Source of the DNA: Pseudomonadota bacterium
GTDB lineage: Bacteria; Pseudomonadota; Gammaproteobacteria; Steroidobacterales; Steroidobacteraceae
Direction of reading: 5' to 3'
Assembly: GCA_021792815.1 (NCBI GenBank)
Contig: JAJYTX010000104.1
Span: 1-7,769, forward strand
Length of the DNA: 7,769 bases
Below, piece by piece: positions 1 to 5,828 of this stretch (position 1 is its first letter; the number at the start of each line of letters is the position of its first letter). A program made the position numbers and the translations under genes. Below the pieces are notes generated by a model, which was given only the letters and a program-made list of their open reading frames with translations, was not told the DNA's origin and did not search any database.

Positions 1-135
1 GGGACAGCCGTGAAGAAGAAGCACCGCAGGACCGCTGCCCTCATCCCGGTAGGCGAGGCGCACGTCGCCGAGCTGCGTGACGCGCTTTACGCCATTGTCC
101 GCGGGACGACTGCAATCTGCGCCGGAATGCCTCAC
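1..135 (-). CDS. Alpha/beta-hydrolase fold protein, N-terminal part (runs off left edge)
   Basis: Only the first 45 residues are in the window. The frame reads ...LGDVRLAYRDEGSGPAVLLL followed by HGCP. That is the typical opening of an alpha/beta-hydrolase domain: two beta strands, a Gly-Ser-Gly-Pro turn, then a hydrophobic strand ending in the His-Gly oxyanion-hole motif (H42-G43). The nucleophile elbow and the rest of the catalytic triad lie outside, so the substrate cannot be named; haloalkane dehalogenase-like or esterase-like enzymes are possible. The start is a GTG at 135-133 whose GTGA overlaps the arsR stop codon by four bases, implying translational coupling and co-regulation with arsR. 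A weak GGGG ribosome-binding stretch sits just upstream inside arsR, and no ATG is available in this frame. The family call is fairly firm and the function is unknown. Confidence 0.75.
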   Translation of the reverse strand, partial: MRHSGADCSRPADNGVKRVTQLGDVRLAYRDEGSGPAVLLLHGCP

Positions 136-539
136 GCGCGTCGCCCCGCCACAGGCGTACCTCGTCGTCGAAAGGGCTCGCCCGTCTCTTCGAGCAGGCA
201 GAAGCCGAGATCGAGAATTCCCGCGACGCATGGGTCGGCAATGCGGTAGTAGAGCCGCGTCCCATCCCGTCGCGCGGAGACGATGCCCCGGTCAGCGAGG
301 CGTTGCAGCTGATTGGAAACGGCCTGCGGCGCCATTTCGACGGCGGCGGCGAGGTCGGTGACGCACACCTCACGTCCCCGCTCGAGGGCGTGCAGGAGAC
401 GCAGGCGGGTGTCATTCGCAAAGATCTTCAGCAGCCGGCTCAGAGCCGCCGCGTGCTTCAGATCGATGAGCGGGCGGTCACGCGGCGCCGCCTTGCCAAC
501 GCTCGCGGGGATGCTGAGGGTCTGAGGGGCACACCGCAT
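132..539 (-). CDS. ArsR/SmtB-family metal-responsive transcriptional repressor
   Basis: A 135-residue winged-helix regulator of the usual ArsR/SmtB size. Residues 30-56 form the first helices (the family motif FANDTRLRLLHAL). Residues 57-84 are the helix-turn-helix, with EVCVTDLA leading into the recognition helix (PQAVSNQLQRLADRGIV). Residues 88-100 are the beta wing (RRDGTRLYYRI). Family members bind DNA as apo-dimers and release it when metal or oxidant binds. Possible ligands are C59, at the position of the ELCVCDL motif of CadC/ArsR, and D102, C104, C114 and E117 in the last helix. The latter resemble the SmtB alpha-5 site (DxH...HxxE) with Cys in place of His. The ATG at 539 is the only ATG in frame, lacks a Shine-Dalgarno sequence, and lies only eight bases past the -10 box, so the mRNA may be leaderless. 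It probably represses itself and the coupled hydrolase; control of the pump operon is possible but unproven. The family is certain and the inducer is not. Confidence 0.95.
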   Translation of the reverse strand: MRCAPQTLSIPASVGKAAPRDRPLIDLKHAAALSRLLKIFANDTRLRLLHALERGREVCVTDLAAAVEMAPQAVSNQLQRLADRGIVSARRDGTRLYYRIADPCVAGILDLGFCLLEETGEPFRRRGTPVAGRRA

Positions 540-547
540 GAGCCCGT

Positions 548-567
548 ATTACACTGTCTTGTGTAAT
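548..567. promoter_or_regulatory. Palindromic operator for the ArsR-type repressor
   Basis: A perfect inverted repeat, ATTACAC (548-554) and GTGTAAT (561-567), separated by six bases. It is AT-rich in a GC-rich region and covers the -10 box and most of the spacer of the arsR promoter, nine bases from the start codon. That position fits autorepression by blocking RNA polymerase, as is usual for ArsR/SmtB proteins. That this protein binds here is inference. Confidence 0.75.
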
Positions 568-575
568 CGTGTCAA
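548..575 (-). promoter_or_regulatory. Sigma-70 type promoter of arsR
   Basis: On the minus strand a perfect -35 box TTGACA (575-570) is followed, after a 16-base spacer, by TGTAAT (553-548), a five-of-six match to the -10 consensus. The expected transcription start is near 541, next to the arsR ATG at 539. The match is strong against the GC-rich background. Confidence 0.8.
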
Positions 576-613
576 GTCGCACGCCTGACCGCACGACCGC
601 GCACAGGGATGTT

Positions 614-646
614 CGGGAGCGCCGCCGTCGAGCGCCGGCACTCCCG
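614..646 (-). terminator. GC-rich hairpin after the pump operon, possible terminator
   Basis: CGGGAG (614-619) pairs with CTCCCG (641-646). After a one-by-one mismatch, GCCG (621-624) pairs with CGGC (636-639), leaving an 11-base loop. It lies 12 bases past the stop codon of the 63-residue gene and upstream of the arsR promoter, where an operon end is expected. There is no T-run after the stem on the minus strand, so it could be a weak or Rho-assisted terminator or a 3'-end stabilising structure. Confidence 0.4.
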
Positions 647-658
647 ATACGGGGTATT

Positions 659-850
659 CTACTGATGCCTCTTCATCAGATACCCGTGCACCCGCCAGCA
701 CGCGTACAGGTTACGCAGCGCCGGCTTCTCCATCAGCTGGCTATGCGCCTTGAAGCATGCCTGAAGCTCTGCATCCGTCACGGCGAACGCCGTGGCCGAC
801 ACCAGCATGACGCCTGCAAGGCTCAGGGGAATCCAGACTCGCTTGTTCAT
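659..850 (-). CDS. Small secreted protein with duplicated Cys-x3-His-x3-Met motif, putative periplasmic metal binder
   Basis: A 63-residue protein of no family I recognise. Residues 1-23 are a clear signal peptide (MNKR, hydrophobic core, cleavage after SATAFA), leaving about 40 mature residues. These contain an internal duplication: ACFKAHSQLMEK (31-42) and ACWRVHGYLMKR (50-61) share A-C-aromatic-basic-x-H-x-x-L-M-x-charged/basic. C32/H36/M40 and C51/H55/M59 each fall at i, i+4, i+8, so each trio would line one face of a helix, with P43 near the turn between them. A helical hairpin would bring soft-metal ligands together, so Cu(I), Ag(I) or Zn(II) binding in the periplasm is a reasonable inference. 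The ATG at 850 is chosen because an excellent Shine-Dalgarno sequence (GGAGGTGA) lies five bases upstream and because it opens directly on the signal peptide. The in-frame ATG at 913 would add 21 residues ahead of it. The gene follows the pump gene by 181 bases and shares its strand, so it may be co-transcribed. Confidence 0.82.
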   Translation of the reverse strand: MNKRVWIPLSLAGVMLVSATAFAVTDAELQACFKAHSQLMEKPALRNLYACWRVHGYLMKRHQ

Positions 851-855
851 GGTGG

Positions 856-863
856 TCACCTCC
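856..863 (-). promoter_or_regulatory. Strong ribosome binding site of the 63-residue gene
   Basis: GGAGGTGA on the minus strand, five bases before the ATG at 850. It is a near-full match to the anti-Shine-Dalgarno sequence and decides the start in favour of 850 over the upstream ATG at 913. It is the best ribosome binding site in the window, suggesting high expression. Confidence 0.8.
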
Positions 864-977
864 ATCGAATGGGCGGCAGCCAACGGTTGTGGCGCCCCGA
901 GAACATCGGGCATGGCCGGCGTTGACAGTCTCGACGCGGCCGCATTTCACGGGTCAGCGCGCACGGCGAAGGTGGCG

Positions 978-1000
978 CCGCACGATGGCCCATGGTGCGG
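978..1000. repeat. 23-bp near-perfect palindrome between the pump gene and the small secreted gene
   Basis: Eleven-base arms (978-988 and 990-1000) around a single central base at 989, with ten of eleven pairs matching (mismatch 984/994). It starts 31 bases past the pump stop codon. As minus-strand RNA it would fold as CCGCAC/GTGCGG plus a short inner AUG/CAU stem. No T-run follows, so it is either a weak intercistronic hairpin or a binding site for a dimeric regulator. I see no convincing promoter in the rest of the 851-1031 gap. Confidence 0.5.
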
Positions 1001-1031
1001 GCGGACTGGGGCGCGCGAGGCGCTCTGCGCA

Positions 1032-4000
1032 TCATCGCTGTGCGTCCCCGACGGCATCCCCAGCTCCCTCATTCGTGAGCCGTCCGCGACGCAGCGCATG
1101 CTCCTTGAGCATGACGAACAGGATCGGTACCAAAATCATCACGGCGATCGTCGCTGTCACCATGCCGCCGACGATCGGCGCGGCGATCGGCTTCATCACG
1201 TCCGAGCCGATCCCCGTCTCCCAGAGAATGGGCGCGAGACTCCCAATGACGGCACAGACGGTCATGAGCACCGGGCGCAACCGCAGCACGGCCCCGTCGA
1301 TCGCGGCCGCTTCGAGCTCCTCACGCGTCAGGGCATGGTGCGATTTCAGGCGCTCCTCGAGCGCGCCGCGCAGGTACACCATCATGACCACCGCAGTCTC
1401 CACGGCAATACCAAAGAGCGCGATGTAGCCGACGGCCACCGCGACGCTGAACTTGTAGCCGAGCAGCGATTGCAGCAGCAGCCCGCCCATGAGCGCGAAC
1501 AAGGCAGGGAAAAACAGCAGCGCCGCCTCGGCGACCGAGCGGAACAGGAGGTACAGGAGGAGGAAGATCACCACAAAGACGACCGGCAGGATGAGCTCGA
1601 GGCGCTGCTTCGCCTGCATCTCGAACTCGTACTGGCCGGACCACTTGTAGGTGTACCCCGGAGGCGGCGTAAGCCGCTCGTGAAGGAGCCGGTTGGCGTG
1701 CGCCACGAAGCCGCCATAGTTCGAGGTACTCAGGTTGAGGTACACATATCCGGTGAGCTGCCCCCCTTCGTCCCGGATCATGGAAGGCCCCCGGGAGAAG
1801 GTGATCGTCGCCACCTCGCCGAGCGGGATCTGGGCGCCCGTGGGGGTGGCGATCACGACCTGCTCGAGCTGTGGGAGGTTGTTGCGAAAGTCGTGGGCGT
1901 AGCGCACGTTGATGGGGAAGCGCTCGCGACCCTGCACCGTCTCGGCGATATCCTCGCCCCCGATCCCCGATTCGATGGCGCGTTGAACGTCCCCGACGGT
2001 GAGGCCGTAGCGGGCCGCCTCGAGCCGGTGGACCGCGATGTTGATGTAGAGGCCCTGCGCGACACGCTCGGCGAAGACCGATTCGACACCGGGCAGGCGG
2101 GTGAGCAGATCGCTGATGTGCCCGCCGAGCCGAGCGATCCCCGCGAGAGTCGGTCCCTGGATCTTCAGGCCCACGGGCGTCTTGATGCCGGTGAGTTCCA
2201 TGTCAAGCCGGCCCGCAACCGGCATGGTCCAGGTGTTGGTGAGCCCCGGAAATTGCAGCTTCGCGTCCATCTGCTGGATCAACTTCTCGTAGGTCATCCC
2301 GACGGGCCATTGCCGGCGGGGCTTGAGCATGATGGTGGTATCGAACATGTCCAGCGGGGCATTATCGGTCGCGCTGTCGGAGCGCCCGGCCGTGCCAAAC
2401 ACCGACTTGACCTCCGGGAACGAGCGAATGATGCGATCCTGTTCCTGCAGGAGCTGAGTGACCTGCGTGATCGAGATGCCGGGCAGCGCGGTGGGCATGT
2501 AGAGCACCGAACCTTCGTAGAGCGCCGGCATGAACTCACTGCCAATGCGCTGGGCAAGGGGCACCGTGAGTGCAAGGACGATCACTGCCACAGCGAGAGC
2601 CGTCCGGCGATAGCGCAGGCAGAGCTTGAGCACCGGCAGATACAGCGCGCGGGTAAGGCGGGAGATGGGATTGTGCGACTCGGGTCGCAGTCGGCCGCGG
2701 ATGAAGAGCGGCATCAGCAGCGGCACCAGGGTGATCGCGAGAATCGACGAACAGGCGATCGCCAGCGTCTTGGTCCAGGCGAGCGGCGTGAAGAGCCGCC
2801 CCTCTGGCCCCTTGAGCAGGAAGACTGGGAGGAACGAAACGATGATGATGATCAGGGAAAAGAAGAGCGCCGGCGCGACCTGCTCGGCCGCACCGAGCAG
2901 GAGCGCGCGGCGCTCCTGCGGCGCCGGGGCCGTGGGCGCAGCACCGCCCTCGCCCACCGGCACTCCTGCGGCCTCGCCCGGGCGGCCATTGGCCGGCAGC
3001 CCCTCGGCGCCTCCATCCGCTTCGGCGAGCCGCCGGTAGCCGTTCTCGACCATGACCATGGCGGCATCGACCAGCACCCCGATCGCGAGCGCAAGTCCCC
3101 CAAGGGACATGATGTTGCTCGAGACGTGCAGGAAGTACATCGGGATGAACGCGGCGATGACCGCAATTGGGATGGAGAGAATCGGGATCAGCGCCGAGCG
3201 GAAATGCCACAGGAACAGTACAATCACGAGGCTCACCACCAGCGCCTCTTCGATGAGATCGCGCTCGAGGGTGTGAACCGAAGCCTCGATGAGACCTGCG
3301 CGGTCGTAGGCACTACGGATGGTGACGCCGGGCGGAAGCGACGGGGCAATCTCGGCAAGTTTTGCCTTCACCGCCTGGATGACCTTGAGGGCGTTCTCGC
3401 CATAGCGCATCACGACGATGCCGCCAACGGTCTCGCCCTCACCCTGCCAATCGGCAACGCCGCGGCGAGGCGCGGGACCGAAATTCACCGTGCCGAGATC
3501 CTTGACCAACACCGGCGTGCCGTTCTTGACAACCACCGGAATGTCGGCGAGATCCTGCAGTGATCGAATGTACCCGAGACCGCGTACCATGTACTCCGCG
3601 CCTGAGAGCTCGAGCACCCCACCGCCCACCTCGTTGGTGCTCGCGCGGATGCGCTCGATCACTGTCGAGAGCGGGATGTCGTAGGCACGCAGCTTGTCCG
3701 GGTCCAGATTCACCTGGTACTGACGCACGAACCCGCCGATCGAAGCGACCTCCGCCACGCCCGGCACGGTCTCGAGCTGATAGCGCAGGTACCAGTCCTG
3801 AAGGGTGCGCAAATCGGCGAGGCTATAGCGGTGAGTGTGATCGACGAGCGCATATTCGTAGACCCACCCGGCGGCGGTCGCATCCGGTCCCATCTCGGGA
3901 TGAACCCCTGGCGGGAGGCGACCCTCGATCTGCTGAAGGTACTCGAGCACGCGCGAGCGGGCCCAGTAGAGGTTCGTCCCGTCCTTGAACACGACGAACA

Positions 4001-4277
4001 CGTATGAGTCGCCGAACATCGTCTGGGCGCGCACCGCCTTCACCCGTGGCGCGGCGAGCAGCGTCGTGACAATGGGATAGGTCACCTGATCTTCGATGAG
4101 GTTCGGTGGCTGGCCCGCCCAGCGGGTGTGGATGACGACCTCGACGTCGGAGATGTCCGGCAACGCATCGATCGGGATATGCCTCATCGACCAGAGACCC
4201 GCAGCAATCGCGAGGAGGGTCCCGGTGAAGACGAGGAAGCGGTTCGCCGCGCACCAGCGCAGGATTCGGGCGATCAT
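1032..4277 (-). CDS. cusA: Heavy-metal RND efflux pump, CusA/CzcA family (probable Cu(I)/Ag(I) exporter)
   Basis: A 1081-residue inner-membrane proton antiporter, full length for the HME-RND family. TM1 lies at about 12-30. A large periplasmic loop follows to about 340. TM2-TM6 span about 342-524 and TM7 about 558-575. A second periplasmic loop runs to about 890, then TM8-TM12 span about 893-1057. TM4 carries the proton-relay signature VDAAMVMVEN (D404, E411). M594 (LYMPTALPG), M644 (PLDMFDTT) and M693 (RLDMELTGIK) sit in the same contexts as M573, M623 and M672, the Cu(I)/Ag(I) ligands of E. coli CusA. The VDAA form of TM4 also favours the monovalent-metal class over Zn/Co/Cd CzcA. The TM4-TM5 cytoplasmic loop holds a Gly/Ala/Pro-rich insertion (about 421-452), making it roughly 20 residues longer than in E. 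coli CusA as I recall it. The ATG at 4277 directly abuts the adaptor stop codon and has GGGAGG upstream within the adaptor gene. The family is certain and the metal is inferred. Confidence 0.97.
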   Translation of the reverse strand: MIARILRWCAANRFLVFTGTLLAIAAGLWSMRHIPIDALPDISDVEVVIHTRWAGQPPNLIEDQVTYPIVTTLLAAPRVKAVRAQTMFGDSYVFVVFKDGTNLYWARSRVLEYLQQIEGRLPPGVHPEMGPDATAAGWVYEYALVDHTHRYSLADLRTLQDWYLRYQLETVPGVAEVASIGGFVRQYQVNLDPDKLRAYDIPLSTVIERIRASTNEVGGGVLELSGAEYMVRGLGYIRSLQDLADIPVVVKNGTPVLVKDLGTVNFGPAPRRGVADWQGEGETVGGIVVMRYGENALKVIQAVKAKLAEIAPSLPPGVTIRSAYDRAGLIEASVHTLERDLIEEALVVSLVIVLFLWHFRSALIPILSIPIAVIAAFIPMYFLHVSSNIMSLGGLALAIGVLVDAAMVMVENGYRRLAEADGGAEGLPANGRPGEAAGVPVGEGGAAPTAPAPQERRALLLGAAEQVAPALFFSLIIIIVSFLPVFLLKGPEGRLFTPLAWTKTLAIACSSILAITLVPLLMPLFIRGRLRPESHNPISRLTRALYLPVLKLCLRYRRTALAVAVIVLALTVPLAQRIGSEFMPALYEGSVLYMPTALPGISITQVTQLLQEQDRIIRSFPEVKSVFGTAGRSDSATDNAPLDMFDTTIMLKPRRQWPVGMTYEKLIQQMDAKLQFPGLTNTWTMPVAGRLDMELTGIKTPVGLKIQGPTLAGIARLGGHISDLLTRLPGVESVFAERVAQGLYINIAVHRLEAARYGLTVGDVQRAIESGIGGEDIAETVQGRERFPINVRYAHDFRNNLPQLEQVVIATPTGAQIPLGEVATITFSRGPSMIRDEGGQLTGYVYLNLSTSNYGGFVAHANRLLHERLTPPPGYTYKWSGQYEFEMQAKQRLELILPVVFVVIFLLLYLLFRSVAEAALLFFPALFALMGGLLLQSLLGYKFSVAVAVGYIALFGIAVETAVVMMVYLRGALEERLKSHHALTREELEAAAIDGAVLRLRPVLMTVCAVIGSLAPILWETGIGSDVMKPIAAPIVGGMVTATIAVMILVPILFVMLKEHALRRGRLTNEGAGDAVGDAQR

Positions 4278-5828
4278 CTACATCCCTCCCGCCGCATCGA
4301 CCGAAAGTTGGTGAGTCGCCAAGACGTGATCCCCTTTTCGGGCCACGACAGCGACTTGCCAGGTGCCGCCTCCCGTCAGGGTCACCGAACCCTGGTACGC
4401 GCCGTTTCCGGCTGGACTCAATTGCACCGAAACGTGCTTGCCCGCCATCCCCATGGCCGACATCGCCGGCAGCACGAACGTCGCACTCACCTGCGCACCG
4501 TTGACCGGCCCGCCCTTGGGGTCGGTGAGCGTCACGCGGATCAGATTGCGCCCGACGCGCGGGGGATTCGGTTGCAGGGATACGGCGAGACGCGCCTGTG
4601 GAGCACCTGCGGTCCGCGGTGCCGCGGGCGGCGGCGCGAAGGCGGACAAGGCGGCCTGCAGCTGGCTTTGGGAATCGATGAGGAAGTTGGCCGACGTGAC
4701 GATGCGCTCGCCGGGCTTCAGACCGTTGAGAACGATGTATTCATCGCCAACCTCGGCACCGAGACGCACATCACGCGGCTCGAGATACCCGTCGCCCCGG
4801 TCCACGAACACGATCTGCCGGGTGCCCGTCTGCAGCACCCCGGAGGCCGGAATCACCACCTGCTCACCCATCGGGGCCTCGAGCGAGACGTTGACGAACA
4901 TGTCCGGCACGAGCTTCAACGTGGGGTTCGCAAATCGCAGGCGCACCCGCGCCGTGCGGGTCGAGGCATCAATCTCGGGGTAGATGAAATCCACCCGACC
5001 GGTGAAGCGCCGTCCAGGGTACGTGTCGACGGTGAGGCTTGCCCGATCGCCGACCTTGAGCCGCCCGAGATCGTTCTGGAATACGTGGGCAAACACCCAG
5101 ATCGTCGAGAGATCCGCCACCGTATAAAGTCGGGTTCCGGGCTCGGCATACGCGTTGGGCAGCGCTTCGCGCTGGGTGACGTAGCCGCTCACCGGAGAGT
5201 CGATGACCAAATCCTGCCTGATTCGCCCCGTCGCTCGCAGCCGCGCAATTTCCCGATGCGGGATACCCCAAAGCGCAAGCCGCTCGGCCGCGGCGTCTAC
5301 CAGGGAGGCCGCATCGCGCGCCACGGCCAGATCGGGGCTGCGTGCGAGCCGCCGTTGACTTTCCCTTGCCAGCAGATACTCCCGCTCAGTGGACAAGAGC
5401 TCGGGACTGTAGATGGTGAATAACGGCTGTCCCCTGCGCACGTACTGGTAGGTCGAGTCGACGAACACCTTCTGGATGTAGCCCGCGAAGCGCACCTGCA
5501 CGTACGCGAGCCCTCGTTCGTCGACCGCCACGCTGCCCGTCGTGCGGATCACGTCGCTGACGGACTTGCGCCGGACCTCGCCGATCCTGACCCCGATGCG
5601 CTGCAATTGTTGGGAGGAGATGGGCACTGGCGCGAGCGGCGACTCTTGCGAAGGCCCACGGCTCCCGGCCCCTGCGCTCGCCTGAGGCCTCGAAGCGGCG
5701 GTCGCCGCCGGGGCGACCTTCGACACCGCCGCCGAATGCGAGCGCCACCACAATGCCCCCCCGCCGCCGAGGAGTAGCAGATTGACGGCCAGCGCCGTGA
5801 GAAATGCGCTACGGTAATTCGTCTTCAT
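4278..5828 (-). CDS. cusB: Periplasmic adaptor (membrane fusion protein) of the efflux system, CusB type, with C-terminal YtkA/FixH-like domain
   Basis: A 516-residue adaptor linking the pump to the outer-membrane channel. Residues 8-28 form a signal or anchor segment. Residues 30-66 are an Ala/Ser/Pro linker without Met or Cys. The membrane-proximal, beta-barrel and lipoyl-like parts follow: RTTGSVAVDERG at 95-106, RFAGYIQKVFV at 113-123 and RRGQPLFTIYSPEL at 131-144. A helical hairpin spans about 145-200, a second lipoyl half begins at about 207 (VIDSPVSGYV), and the beta-barrel covers about 240-320 (LSTIWVFAHVF, GRVDFIYPEID). Residues about 413-512 add an immunoglobulin-like domain resembling YtkA/FixH (VTLTDPKGGPVNGAQV, then a Met cluster M456, M459, M461 with H465, and TWQVAVVA). 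The N-terminal methionines that load metal in E. coli CusB, or the related CPMHP/CGMDL domain, are absent. The ATG at 5828 overlaps the stop codon of the channel gene as ATGA. Confidence 0.93.
   Translation of the reverse strand: MKTNYRSAFLTALAVNLLLLGGGGALWWRSHSAAVSKVAPAATAASRPQASAGAGSRGPSQESPLAPVPISSQQLQRIGVRIGEVRRKSVSDVIRTTGSVAVDERGLAYVQVRFAGYIQKVFVDSTYQYVRRGQPLFTIYSPELLSTEREYLLARESQRRLARSPDLAVARDAASLVDAAAERLALWGIPHREIARLRATGRIRQDLVIDSPVSGYVTQREALPNAYAEPGTRLYTVADLSTIWVFAHVFQNDLGRLKVGDRASLTVDTYPGRRFTGRVDFIYPEIDASTRTARVRLRFANPTLKLVPDMFVNVSLEAPMGEQVVIPASGVLQTGTRQIVFVDRGDGYLEPRDVRLGAEVGDEYIVLNGLKPGERIVTSANFLIDSQSQLQAALSAFAPPPAAPRTAGAPQARLAVSLQPNPPRVGRNLIRVTLTDPKGGPVNGAQVSATFVLPAMSAMGMAGKHVSVQLSPAGNGAYQGSVTLTGGGTWQVAVVARKGDHVLATHQLSVDAAGGM

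Noticed and set aside
851..913. N-terminal extension of the 63-residue protein starting at the ATG at 913
   Set aside because: It would place 21 residues ahead of a perfect signal peptide, and the strong Shine-Dalgarno sequence is at 856-863, for the ATG at 850.
922..950. TTGACA-like box on the plus strand
   Set aside because: No acceptable -10 box follows at the right distance (TTTCAC is poor), and it would point antisense into the pump gene.
792..3563. 923-codon open frame on the plus strand
   Set aside because: It is antisense to the pump gene. Its product is Arg/Asp/His/Glu-rich with no domain, as expected from the reverse reading of a GC-rich gene, while the minus strand encodes an unmistakable full-length RND pump.
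4128..5423. 431-codon open frame on the plus strand
   Set aside because: Antisense to the adaptor and the start of the pump gene, with a low-complexity product of Arg/His/Asp character and no recognisable fold.
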